Assembly (NCBI GenBank): GCA_018816555.1
Contig: JAHIVT010000024.1
Span: 1-40,036 of the forward strand
Source of the DNA: Pseudomonadota bacterium
GTDB taxonomy: Bacteria > Desulfobacterota > Desulfobulbia > Desulfobulbales > SURF-16
DNA length: 40,036 bases
Reading direction: 5' to 3'
The notes below the pieces were generated by a model that was given only the letters and a program-made list of their open reading frames with translations, did no database searches and had not been told where the DNA came from. Every line of letters starts with the position of its first letter. Positions within the stretch are counted from its first letter, which is position 1. The translations under genes were made by a program, and so were the position numbers. Positions 13,902 to 22,481 of this stretch are shown piece by piece.

Positions 13902-15941
13902 ATGAAACTGAGGAGAAAGGAAAGATGGCTGCTGGCCGGGCTGGCCGCCACCGGGGTGGTCATGCCGCTGACCGTGCAGGCGGGTGATGATGTGGTGCTC
14001 GACACCATCACGGTCAAGGGCGAGGCGATTTCTGCGGCAAGTGAGCCCATCACCGTCAATGTCATCGACGCAACGGCCATTGACGAACTCAAACTGCTGC
14101 GTCCGGAACAGTTACTGGAACTTGTGCCGGGCATCGAGATCCACAATTACAACCAGGGTGGCGTTGCCAATGAATTTGAGATGCGTGGTTACAGTAACTG
14201 CGGCCATGGCGGAGATGCCGCCATCGCCATCGACGGTATACCTCTCAATGAAGGACAATCCCACGCCGATGGCTATGCGGACATGAATGTCATTATTCCG
14301 CTTGAAATTGACCATGTCGATGTTTTTAAAGGCCCCTCTTCCCCATTGTTCGGCAATTTCGCCAGGGGCGGGGCCATCTCCTTCAACACAAGAAAAAGCG
14401 GAGAATACAATATATTCCAGGCCATCGGCGGCTCCTATGACACCTATGATCTCCAGTCCGTTTTCGGCCATGCCATAACCGACACCATCCATAATAACAC
14501 CGCTCTGCAGTTTGCCACAACCGACGGCTACCAGGATAACTCATCGTGGCAGCGTGGCAATTTCAGCACCCGTTTCGGCTGGCAGACCACGCCCAGGCTC
14601 GACACCGCCGTTTCCATGCGGGTGCACCGCTCCGAGTGGGATGCGCCGGGCTATATCCCCGAATACCAGTTCGACGACGAGGACGCCTCCCGCCACCAGG
14701 CGATCAATGCCGAGGATGACGGCGGCGACAAGACCTTCACCACCCAGCGGCTCGACCTGGGCTATGATCTGACCAGCACCAGCCGTCTGCTTGCCTGGAC
14801 CTATGCGACACAGCAGGATTTCACCCGTTTTCAAAAGATGGGTATTGCCGCGGGAGGCCAAAAGGAAAAACATAATGACCGTTCTGTTTATGGTGCCGGG
14901 ACGAGCTATAATTATGAAGGGGAATACGCTGGCAGGGATGTGAACGGCGTTGCCGGCATCGAGTATTTTCATGAAGATACTGACACACTTGACTATAATA
15001 CCGCAAACCGGGTCCGTACTTCGCAGATTACTGATCGTAATTTCGTTATCGATACCTTGTCTCTTTTCGGCCAGGCCGATTATGCCCTTCATCCTCTTTT
15101 CAAACCCTGGCTTGGTTTTCGTTACGACACTTTCGGTGGTGACTATACCAACAATGACCCTGGCTCCACGCCTTTCTCCAATGGGATGAACGATTATTCG
15201 CATCTGAGTCCCAAAGTCGGTTTCCACAGCGAACTGCTCAAGACCCTGGACTTCCGGGCAAGCTTTACCCAGGGCTTTGCCCTTCCGGCAGACGCGGACA
15301 AATACAATAGCGCCATCGGCAGTGAGCCCCAGACCATCAACCAATATGAAGCAGGCCTCAACTTTGCGCCCTCCAGGATGTTTACCGGTGACCTGGCGGT
15401 CTTCCGCATTGATAATCTGGATGAAATCCAGGAGACTTGGTCTGGTTCCGGCCTTTATGAGGCACTTGGCGAAACCCGGCGTGAAGGTCTGGAGCTCTCC
15501 GGGGTGCTCAGGCCATGGGTTGATGGCTTTGAGGTGTTCGGTGATCTTACGGTCACCGATACGGAAGTCATAAAGAATAACGACCCCACACTGGTGGGGA
15601 AAGAGGTTAAAGGAGTGCCGGATTACACCTCCAACCTGGGAGTACGTTATCTGGCCGCATCCGGTGTCAACACCCAGATTAAATGGCAACATGTGGGCAG
15701 TTACTATACCGAAAGTACAAACCTCCACAGCTATGATGGTTACGATGTGACCGATTTCAGCATCAGCTATGGCGACAAGACAAAAAATGGCACAAAATGG
15801 CGGGCTGGGCTGGATATCGACAACCTTTTTGACGAACACTACAGCGAGGCCGTCATATTCTATAGCAGTCTGAGCCCCACGAATCTCTATGCAGTAAGCC
15901 CGCCCCGGACATACTGGCTGCGGCTGACCCTGGAGATGTAG
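13902..15941 (+). CDS. TonB-dependent outer-membrane receptor
   Basis: This encodes 679 residues. A signal peptide ends near VQA-GDD, followed at once by a TonB-box-like strand LDTITVKGEA. A plug domain follows (LRPEQLLELVPGIEIHNYN … DGIPLNEGQSHADGYADMN … VDVFKGPSSPLFGNFARGG), then a 22-strand-type barrel ending in an aromatic residue pattern (TYWLRLTLEM). AAAGGAGAG precedes the start. The receptor imports a scarce ligand across the outer membrane. The adjoining NikABCDE/Dpp-type transporter suggests a nickel or other metal chelate, or a small peptide-like metallophore; the sequence alone does not show the ligand. It is the third component of a complete TonB system. Confidence 0.93.
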   Translation: MKLRRKERWLLAGLAATGVVMPLTVQAGDDVVLDTITVKGEAISAASEPITVNVIDATAIDELKLLRPEQLLELVPGIEIHNYNQGGVANEFEMRGYSNCGHGGDAAIAIDGIPLNEGQSHADGYADMNVIIPLEIDHVDVFKGPSSPLFGNFARGGAISFNTRKSGEYNIFQAIGGSYDTYDLQSVFGHAITDTIHNNTALQFATTDGYQDNSSWQRGNFSTRFGWQTTPRLDTAVSMRVHRSEWDAPGYIPEYQFDDEDASRHQAINAEDDGGDKTFTTQRLDLGYDLTSTSRLLAWTYATQQDFTRFQKMGIAAGGQKEKHNDRSVYGAGTSYNYEGEYAGRDVNGVAGIEYFHEDTDTLDYNTANRVRTSQITDRNFVIDTLSLFGQADYALHPLFKPWLGFRYDTFGGDYTNNDPGSTPFSNGMNDYSHLSPKVGFHSELLKTLDFRASFTQGFALPADADKYNSAIGSEPQTINQYEAGLNFAPSRMFTGDLAVFRIDNLDEIQETWSGSGLYEALGETRREGLELSGVLRPWVDGFEVFGDLTVTDTEVIKNNDPTLVGKEVKGVPDYTSNLGVRYLAASGVNTQIKWQHVGSYYTESTNLHSYDGYDVTDFSISYGDKTKNGTKWRAGLDIDNLFDEHYSEAVIFYSSLSPTNLYAVSPPRTYWLRLTLEM

Positions 15942-15950
15942 GTGAGTTTT

Positions 15951-17552
15951 ATGTATAACATTCGCTATCTCACCGGCGCGGTTCTCTGTCTGCTGCTGCT
16001 TGCCGCCCCTGGCTGCGGCCGGCAGCAGCAGGAATCCCGCTCCATGCCCCCGGCGCTCACCCTGGCCGTGGGCGGGGAAAACCCGGAAGGTTATGACCCC
16101 ACCCTGGGCTGGGGCAGTTACGGCAACCCCCTGTTCCACAGCACCCTGCTCAGGCGCGATGCGGACCTCAACATCGTGCCCGATCTGGCAACGGAGTGGA
16201 AATTGGCGGAGAACCGGCTGACCTGGACCGTCACCATCCGGCCGGATGTGGTCTTTTCCGACGGCTCGCCGCTTACCGCCCGGGATGTGGCCTATACCTT
16301 CAATACGGCCGCCGCGGCCGGCGGCGTGCTCGACCTCGCCAATCTCGGCAGGGCGGAGGCGGTGGACGACATCACGGTACAGCTCCACCTCAAGCAGCCA
16401 GACATCACCTTTATCAATTATCTCATCACCCTTGGCATTGTGCCGGAAAAACTGCACGGCCAGGGCTACGGCCGAGGTCCTGTCGGCTCCGGGCCATACC
16501 GGCTGGTACGCTGGGATGAGGGCCAGCAGATGATTGTCGAGGCCAACCCCTATTACTACGGGCGGCAGCCGGCCATCAAACGGCTCATCTTTCTCTTTAG
16601 CGGCGAGGATGCGGCGCTGGCAGCAGCCAAAGCGGGAAGGGTCGATGTGCTGGCCGTTCCCTCAAGCCTGGCCGCCCAGGCGATCCCCGGCATGAAGCTG
16701 CATGTGGTGAAAAGCGTGGACAACCGGGGTTTGATGTTCCCCTGCGTGCCGGATACCGGCGTTAAAACCCCGCGCGGGCTGGCCGTGGGCAACGACGTCA
16801 CCGCCGATGTGGCCATCCGCCGGGCGGTCAACTTCGCCATCAACCGGCAGGCCCTGGTGGATGGCGTACTGGAAGGATTCGGCCGGCCTGCTTTCGGGGC
16901 GGTGGATGATCTGCCCTGGGACAACCCGACGATCCGCTTCAGGGACAATGATGCTGAAAAGGCCGGGGCCATTCTGGCCGAGGCCGGCTGGCTGGATCGT
17001 GATGGTGACGGGGTGCGGGAAAAAGACGGCGTCAAGGCTGAGTTCACCATTGTCTACAATGCCACGGACAGTCTGCGCCAGGGGCTGTCCTTGGCCGTGG
17101 CCGACATGCTGCGCCCGGTGGGCATCCGGGCCGTACCCAGGGGGGAGAACTGGGATCGCATCAAAAACGAGCTGGTGCACAGCAATGTGGTGGTCTTCGG
17201 CTTCGGCGGCCACAGCCCGCTGGAGATGTACAAGCTCTATCACAGTCCGGGAGCCGAGCCGTCCTACTGGAACGGCGGTTTTTACACCAATGCCGTGGTG
17301 GACCGCTATCTTGAGCAGGCCAGGGCGGCCGCCTCCTTTGCCGACTCCATCCCGCTGTGGCAGAAGGCCCAGTGGGACGGGCGGACGGGATTGAGCATGG
17401 CAGGCGATGCCCCGTGGGCCTGGCTGGTCAACCTGGACCACACCTATTTCATCAACCAGTGCCTGGATGTGGGCAGATCGCAGATGGAACCCCACGGCCA
17501 CGGCTGGCCCATCACCGCCAATATCAACGAATGGCAGTGGACCTGCAACTGA
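15951..17552 (+). CDS. ABC transporter substrate-binding lipoprotein, NikA/DppA family
   Basis: This encodes 533 residues of solute-binding protein family 5. A lipobox (LLLAAPGC) with cysteine near residue 23 makes it membrane-anchored. Family landmarks are WKLAENRLTWTVTIRPDVVFSDGSPLTA (an extended match), DVAYTFN, GSGPYRLVRW and AIRRAVNFAINRQALVDGV. The end is rich in His/Trp (HGHGWPITANINEWQW), which could matter for metal-chelate binding. The start is either GTG at 15942 or ATG at 15951; the latter follows AGGTGAG. The gene begins within 10 bases of the receptor stop, so ligand should pass from the receptor to this protein. Nickel, opine metallophore and oligopeptide are all possible substrates. 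Confidence 0.88.
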   Translation: MYNIRYLTGAVLCLLLLAAPGCGRQQQESRSMPPALTLAVGGENPEGYDPTLGWGSYGNPLFHSTLLRRDADLNIVPDLATEWKLAENRLTWTVTIRPDVVFSDGSPLTARDVAYTFNTAAAAGGVLDLANLGRAEAVDDITVQLHLKQPDITFINYLITLGIVPEKLHGQGYGRGPVGSGPYRLVRWDEGQQMIVEANPYYYGRQPAIKRLIFLFSGEDAALAAAKAGRVDVLAVPSSLAAQAIPGMKLHVVKSVDNRGLMFPCVPDTGVKTPRGLAVGNDVTADVAIRRAVNFAINRQALVDGVLEGFGRPAFGAVDDLPWDNPTIRFRDNDAEKAGAILAEAGWLDRDGDGVREKDGVKAEFTIVYNATDSLRQGLSLAVADMLRPVGIRAVPRGENWDRIKNELVHSNVVVFGFGGHSPLEMYKLYHSPGAEPSYWNGGFYTNAVVDRYLEQARAAASFADSIPLWQKAQWDGRTGLSMAGDAPWAWLVNLDHTYFINQCLDVGRSQMEPHGHGWPITANINEWQWTCN

Positions 17553-17553
17553 T

Positions 17554-18549
17554 ATGCCCCTGCAGCTGACGAAATTCCTGTTCGCCAAGACCCTCCGGCT
17601 TGTCCTGCTCGTTGCAGCGGTGGCAACCCTCTCCTTTGTACTGGTGAGCCGCTCACCCATTGACCCGGTGGACGCTTACGTGGGGGCGGCGGTCATGAAG
17701 ATTTCGCCGGAGCAGCGGCAGATGATCATTGCCCGCTGGGGCCTTGACCGACCACCCCTGGAACGCTTCGGCAGATGGGCCGCGCAACTGGCCAAGGGGG
17801 ATTTCGGCGTTTCCACCATTTTTAACGAACCGGTCACTGCCGTCATCGCCAAGCGCTTTGTCACCTCGTTGTGGCTCATGGTCCTGGCCTGGTGTTTTTC
17901 CGGCCTGCTCGGCTTTGCCCTGGGGCTCATCGCCGGGGCCTGGGAGGAGAGCCCGGCGGACCGGCTGATCAGGCTCTATGCCTATACCATGGCCTCCACG
18001 CCCACCTTCTGGGTCGGCATGATCCTGCTGATGCTCTTCTCCGTTTACTTGGGCTGGACGCCGGTCTGCTGTGCCTGGCCCCCTGGATTGAGCGCCGAAC
18101 AGGCAACACTCTGGCAACGGCTGCATCATCTGCTGCTGCCGGCCGTAACCTTGTCCCTGATCGGCATCGCCCAGATCACTCTTCATACCCGTGAAAAGAC
18201 TATCGAGGCCATGCGGAGTGATTACGCCGTTTTTGCCCGGGCCCAGGGGGAATCACCCGGCGGGATCGTCTGCCGGCGCGCCCTGCGCAATGTGGCATTG
18301 CCCGCCGTTACCCTGCAGTTCGCCTCCCTGGGGGAACTATTCGGCGGCGCCGTGCTGGCAGAGCAGGTCTTCGCCTATCCGGGACTGGGGCGAACCACCG
18401 TCGAGGCAGGTATTCGGGGCGACATCCCCCTTCTTCTGGGAATTGTCCTCTTCAGCACGATATTTGTCTTTACCGGCAATTTCGTGGCCGATCTCATCTA
18501 TTATCTGGTGGATCCGCGACTCAGGAAAACAGCAGGGGGCTTCTCATGA
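17554..18549 (+). CDS. ABC transporter permease, NikB/DppB family
   Basis: This encodes 331 residues from the ATG one base after the previous stop; a longer frame overlaps the binding protein and is rejected. The N-terminal RLVLLVAAVATLSFVLVSRS and 'PIDPVDAY … GLDRPPLERFGRW' are typical of DppB/NikB permeases. The EAA loop reads DYAVFARAQGESPGGIVCRRALRN. About six membrane helices are visible. It forms the inner-membrane channel with the next protein. There is no good Shine-Dalgarno, so translation is probably coupled. Confidence 0.9.
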   Translation: MPLQLTKFLFAKTLRLVLLVAAVATLSFVLVSRSPIDPVDAYVGAAVMKISPEQRQMIIARWGLDRPPLERFGRWAAQLAKGDFGVSTIFNEPVTAVIAKRFVTSLWLMVLAWCFSGLLGFALGLIAGAWEESPADRLIRLYAYTMASTPTFWVGMILLMLFSVYLGWTPVCCAWPPGLSAEQATLWQRLHHLLLPAVTLSLIGIAQITLHTREKTIEAMRSDYAVFARAQGESPGGIVCRRALRNVALPAVTLQFASLGELFGGAVLAEQVFAYPGLGRTTVEAGIRGDIPLLLGIVLFSTIFVFTGNFVADLIYYLVDPRLRKTAGGFS

Positions 18550-19382
18550 TGACCAATTTTTTGGTTCTTGACCTCAGAACACGCACCATGATGGTCATCT
18601 TCGGCTGTCTCCTTCTCTTCTCCGGAATTTTTCTCGGCGCCTGGCTGTATGGCGAGCAGGGTCAGACGACCAATCTGCCTCTGCGGAAACTGCCCCCTGG
18701 CTGGGATCGGCCATTCGGGACAGACTGGCTGGGCAGGGACATGTTCGCCAGAACCCTTAAGGGGCTCCGCATCAGCCTGGAGATCGGCCTGGCAGCCGCT
18801 ACCTGCTCCGCGAGCATCGCCCTGGTCTTCGGTCTGGCGGCCGCCACCATGGGCAGGCTCGTTGACGTTGTGGTAACCTGGTTATGCGATGTGGGAATGG
18901 CCACCCCGCATCTGGTTCTGCTTATCCTGATATCCTTTGCCTGCGGCGGCGGGGCCAAAGGGGTTATCATCGCTGTTGCCGCCTCGCATTGGCCTGCTCT
19001 CACTCGGGTTATCCGGGCCGAGGTTATGCAGCTCCGAACCTCCGATTACATTAAGCTCTCCCGCCGGCTGGGCAGAAGTTCCGCCTGGATTGCGCGGCAC
19101 CATCTGCTGCCCCATGTGGCGCCGCAGTTCCTGGTGGGGCTGCTGCTCCTTTTCCCTCATGCCATCCTGCATGCGGCCGGACTGACATTCCTTGGTTTCG
19201 GCATGTCGCCGCATACGCCGGAAATAGGAACACTGCTGGCGGAATCCATGCGTTATCTCTCAACGGGAATGTGGTGGCTGGCCGTGGCTCCGGGGCTGAC
19301 GCTTGTCCTTTCGGTCATGGCATTTGACGTCCTCGGGAATAATGTCAGGGCGCTGCTGGACCCAAAAACCCTGCGCGAATAG
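18546..19382 (+). CDS. ABC transporter permease, NikC/DppC family
   Basis: This encodes 278 residues overlapping the previous gene by 4 nt. 'PFGTDWLGRDMFARTLKGLRISLEIGL' (split here at its natural variants) is the hallmark of DppC/NikC permeases, and DYIKLSRRLGRSSAWIARHHLLPH is the EAA loop that contacts the ATPases. It has five to six membrane helices. It pairs with the upstream permease. Confidence 0.9.
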   Translation: MMTNFLVLDLRTRTMMVIFGCLLLFSGIFLGAWLYGEQGQTTNLPLRKLPPGWDRPFGTDWLGRDMFARTLKGLRISLEIGLAAATCSASIALVFGLAAATMGRLVDVVVTWLCDVGMATPHLVLLILISFACGGGAKGVIIAVAASHWPALTRVIRAEVMQLRTSDYIKLSRRLGRSSAWIARHHLLPHVAPQFLVGLLLLFPHAILHAAGLTFLGFGMSPHTPEIGTLLAESMRYLSTGMWWLAVAPGLTLVLSVMAFDVLGNNVRALLDPKTLRE

Positions 19383-19391
19383 GAAAGCTCC

Positions 19392-20315
19392 ATGCTTGAT
19401 ATACAAAATCTTTCCATACGGTTCACCCGTTACACCTTCGGTCTCAAGAAAAAAGAGGTCTGTATCGTCCGGAGTCTCGATCTGTCGGTCTCAACTGGAC
19501 AAGTCATGGCTGTGATCGGCCAATCGGGGGCCGGGAAGAGTCTGCTGGCTCACGCCCTGCTGGGTATCCTGCCTCGCAACGCCCGGATCGAAGGGAGAGT
19601 ATTTTTCAAAGGGCAGCCGTTGACTCCTGAACGGCAGTCAGCCATAAGGGGGCGGGAGATTGCTCTGATTCCCCAATCGGTCACCTATCTGAACCCGCTT
19701 CTGCGGGTAGGGGTACAGGTAGCCCGGGCTGCGCGGCTGAGCGGCATCAACCAAAAGGATGTGCCGGCCACTGTCAGCCGTGCTTTTGCCCGCTACCTTC
19801 TCCAGAAAAAGGTTGCGGCCTGGTTTCCATTTCAGCTCTCAGGGGGCATGGCCCGCCGGGTGCTCACCGCCACCGCCACAGTGGGCATGGCGGACTTGAT
19901 CCTGGCGGACGAACCCACCAGTGGTCTTGATCCGATCACAGCCAGGGAGGCCCTCGGCCATCTGCGCGAACTGGCAAACACCGGCAAGGCCGTACTGCTG
20001 ATCACCCACGATATTGAAACAGCCCTGCAAGTCGCCGATATGGTAACGGTATTCTGTGCCGGTACCACCGTGGAAGTGGCCAGAGCGGATGATTTCAAAG
20101 GCCTTGGCCATCTTCGCCACCCCTATACCAGGGCTCTCTGGGCTGCCCTGCCTACCAACAGTTTTATCGGCACCATGAAGCCCATCGAAAGGACATCCGA
20201 TACTGGCGGCTGTCCTTTCCGTCTCTGCTGTAATGACCAGGATGCCGTCTGCGGCCAAAGCGTCCCCGAATTGAAGCAGGCAGGCGAAGGATGGGTAAGG
20301 TGTCACCATGCTTGA
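19392..20315 (+). CDS. ABC transporter ATPase, NikD/DppD family
   Basis: This encodes 307 residues. Walker A is GQSGAGKS, the signature LSGGM, and Walker B LILADEPTSGLDP. The C-terminal extension CPFRLCCNDQDAVC … VRCHH carries the cysteine pattern typical of DppD/OppD-type ATPases. It powers uptake together with the next ATPase; their genes overlap by 8 nt. AGGAAAGC precedes the start. Confidence 0.9.
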   Translation: MLDIQNLSIRFTRYTFGLKKKEVCIVRSLDLSVSTGQVMAVIGQSGAGKSLLAHALLGILPRNARIEGRVFFKGQPLTPERQSAIRGREIALIPQSVTYLNPLLRVGVQVARAARLSGINQKDVPATVSRAFARYLLQKKVAAWFPFQLSGGMARRVLTATATVGMADLILADEPTSGLDPITAREALGHLRELANTGKAVLLITHDIETALQVADMVTVFCAGTTVEVARADDFKGLGHLRHPYTRALWAALPTNSFIGTMKPIERTSDTGGCPFRLCCNDQDAVCGQSVPELKQAGEGWVRCHHA

Positions 20316-21033
20316 GGCCAGAAACCTCGCGTACAGATATGGAAAGCAGCATTCCTGGCTATTTAATGATCTTGATCTGCGGATAACTCCGGGGGAGATT
20401 GTCGGCCTTTCCGGCCCAAGCGGCCGGGGAAAATCCACCCTGGCAAAGCTGCTGGCCGGCTATCTGCCCCCCGGTAGAGGAAGCGTGATGGTAGACGGAC
20501 GGCCCCTGCCCGAATCGGGCCATTGCCCGGTCCAGCTCCTTTTTCAACACCCGGAACTGGCCGTCAACCCCCGCTGGAAGGCGGGGGATATTCTGGCAGA
20601 GGCCGGGCCGCCGGATGCCGCGCTGCTGCGGGACCTCGGCATTGAACCATCGTGGCTTGCCCGTTACCCCCACGAACTTTCCGGCGGCGAACTGCAGCGT
20701 ATCTGTCTGGTGCGCGCACTCGCGCCGCGCACCCGCTATCTTCTCTGCGATGAGATGACCTCCATGCTCGACGCCCTCACCCAGGCAAGCATCTGGCGGA
20801 CTGTGCTGGATATAGCCCGGAGCCGGGAGCTTGGCCTGCTCGTCATCAGCCACGACCAGGCGCTGCTGGGCAAATTATGCCATCGGACGGTTTGTTATTT
20901 CCAAAGCGATCATCGTTCATCTGCTTGTTTCCCCGCCGCAAAACCATCATTTGTACGCAAAGCGTTTCCCGTCAGGCGCGATTCTCCTGCAGCCAGGACA
21001 GATACGTGGGCACCCCCTCCTCCACCGGCATGA
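20308..21033 (+). CDS. ABC transporter ATPase, NikE/DppF family
   Basis: This encodes 241 residues. Walker A is GPSGRGKS, the signature LSGGELQR, and Walker [12 protein letters not shown] (Met instead of the usual Pro after the catalytic Glu, as in NikE). It is the last gene of the plus-strand uptake operon. The final 20 codons (Pro/Ala-rich) overlap the 3' end of hldD on the other strand by 62 bp, so the extreme C-terminus may be a recent extension created where the two blocks were joined. Confidence 0.88.
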   Translation: MLEARNLAYRYGKQHSWLFNDLDLRITPGEIVGLSGPSGRGKSTLAKLLAGYLPPGRGSVMVDGRPLPESGHCPVQLLFQHPELAVNPRWKAGDILAEAGPPDAALLRDLGIEPSWLARYPHELSGGELQRICLVRALAPRTRYLLCDEMTSMLDALTQASIWRTVLDIARSRELGLLVISHDQALLGKLCHRTVCYFQSDHRSSACFPAAKPSFVRKAFPVRRDSPAARTDTWAPPPPPA

Positions 21034-21925
21034 ATGCCGCAGTATAACCGGCCTCGCGCAGTCTGCTGATATCTGCTTGGGTAAAGCTCTGGTAGCTGCC
21101 TTTCAGATGCTCGGGAAAGGGAATGTAGTCGATTTCCCCGCGGCCGTGATAGGCGATGACCGCCTGCGCCACTTGATTAAAGCTTTGGGCCAGGCCGGTG
21201 CCCACGTTGAAGATGCCTGACACGCCTGGATTATCAAGCAGCCACAATTTCACCGCCACGGTATCGTCAACATGGACGAAATCGCGCCGTTGTTCACCAT
21301 CGCCGTAGCCGTCCGAGCCCTGGAACAGCCTGAGCCTGCCGCCCGCAAGCAACTGGTTGTGGAAGTGGAAGGCCACGCTGGCCATGGCGCCCTTATGCTG
21401 TTCGCGCGGGCCGTAGACATTGAAATAGCGGAGTCCAGCCACCTGGCTGGTCAGTGAAGCCCAGCAGCGGCGTACGTACTGGTCGAACTGGAATTTGGAA
21501 AAGGCATACATGTTGATAGGGTGTTCATACTGCCGCTCCTCCTTGAACACCGGCCCCATGCCATACACCGAGGCGGAGGAGGCATAGATGAACGGCACGG
21601 CACGGGCCTGGCACCAGTGCAGCAGTTCCTTGGAGTATTCGTAGTTGTTGGCCATGATGAACTCGCCGTCCCACTCGGTGGTGGCCGAACAGGCGCCCTC
21701 ATGCACCAGGGCCTCGACCTTTGCCCCCGGCTGCCAGCCGGTTCGCAGCCGGGCAAGGAAGTCGTGCCGGTCCAGGTAGTCCGCGATGTCGCAGCCGGCC
21801 AGGTTCCTGAACTTTTGCCCTTGCTTGAGATCATCCACCACCAGAATATCGGTGATGCCGCGCCGGTTCAGCGCCTTGACCATGTTGCTGCCGATAAAGC
21901 CGGCGCCACCGGTAATAATGTACAT
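20972..21925 (-). CDS. hldD: ADP-L-glycero-D-manno-heptose 6-epimerase
   Basis: This encodes 317 residues. The NAD(P)-binding [10 protein letters not shown] at the N-terminus, ASSASVYG with the catalytic Ser, and YAFSKFQFD with the Tyr-x3-Lys pair show a short-chain epimerase. [21 protein letters not shown] and [22 protein letters not shown] match HldD (RfaD/GmhD). It makes the L,D-heptose of the LPS inner core, so the host has a Gram-negative outer membrane. It stands alone here, convergent with the transporter, and is an unusual passenger in what looks like metal-uptake cargo. Confidence 0.95.
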   Translation of the reverse strand: MYIITGGAGFIGSNMVKALNRRGITDILVVDDLKQGQKFRNLAGCDIADYLDRHDFLARLRTGWQPGAKVEALVHEGACSATTEWDGEFIMANNYEYSKELLHWCQARAVPFIYASSASVYGMGPVFKEERQYEHPINMYAFSKFQFDQYVRRCWASLTSQVAGLRYFNVYGPREQHKGAMASVAFHFHNQLLAGGRLRLFQGSDGYGDGEQRRDFVHVDDTVAVKLWLLDNPGVSGIFNVGTGLAQSFNQVAQAVIAYHGRGEIDYIPFPEHLKGSYQSFTQADISRLREAGYTAAFMPVEEGVPTYLSWLQENRA

Positions 21926-22032
21926 GAATAGTCCTTACTGTGTGTCCGAAAGCCCGCAGGCGATAGCGCAGGATATGCCGCGAGTCCCTCAACAGTCGGA
22001 CAAGGGAAGGGGCTGGTCATATGCAGCCTTCA

Positions 22033-22053
22033 CACCACGAATCAATCGTGGTG
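22033..22053 (-). terminator. Hairpin spanning the stop codon of the poly-His gene
   Basis: The perfect 8-bp inverted repeat CACCACGA/TCGTGGTG has a 5-base loop, and the TGA stop sits at the loop. One arm is formed by the final His codons. No U-run follows, so it is at best a factor-dependent or RNA-stabilising structure. Confidence 0.35.
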
Positions 22054-22293
22054 ATGGTGGTGATGATGACGGCTGGCATCCGGACCGCCGATGGCGCTCA
22101 GGGCTTGCTCCAGAATGCCATCAGTGGTCGCCATACTGCCAATCGCCTGATCGAGCAGCTCAGCCAGATCAGGATGCCCTTCCTCTCTGACTTGCGCGGC
22201 CCAATTGCGGAACTCTTCACTGTGCTGGTGATTGTGATCTACCCAATGCGGCAACAGCACCCTCAGTTTTTCGATGCTTGTTTTCTTTTCCAT
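22042..22293 (-). CDS. Small helical protein with C-terminal poly-His tail, likely nickel-binding
   Basis: This encodes 83 residues from the ATG at 22293 with GGAAGGA about 10 nt upstream. The body (LRVLLPHWVDHNHQHSEEFRNWA … DLAELLDQAI) resembles small helical proteins that carry a His-rich segment in other anaerobes, but with the segment at the other end. The protein ends in seven His and an Asp. It is the fourth gene after the CooS homologue on the same strand. CODH clusters often encode a His-rich nickel protein (CooJ in Rhodospirillum), so a nickel-supply role is a reasonable inference; CooJ homology itself is not claimed. Confidence 0.75.
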   Translation of the reverse strand: MEKKTSIEKLRVLLPHWVDHNHQHSEEFRNWAAQVREEGHPDLAELLDQAIGSMATTDGILEQALSAIGGPDASRHHHHHHHD

Positions 22294-22481
22294 GAAATGA
22301 AATCCTTCCTTTTTCAGTTTGTCTGCCGCCTTCCGCAAGCGGTTCATTCCCTGTCCGCATGAACATGATTTCCGTGTTCGTACGGCCTGTCGATGCACGG
22401 TTCATGCTTGGGTCTATGAGTGGTGCCGTTGCAGTGATGGCAATGCTGTAATAATCCGGAACTTGCCCGTCTTCCCCTTGT

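Noticed and set aside
14541-16457. Long minus-strand frame (638 codons) opposite the receptor and binding-protein genes
   Set aside because: It spans two clear plus-strand genes and shows no family pattern; shadow of codon bias.
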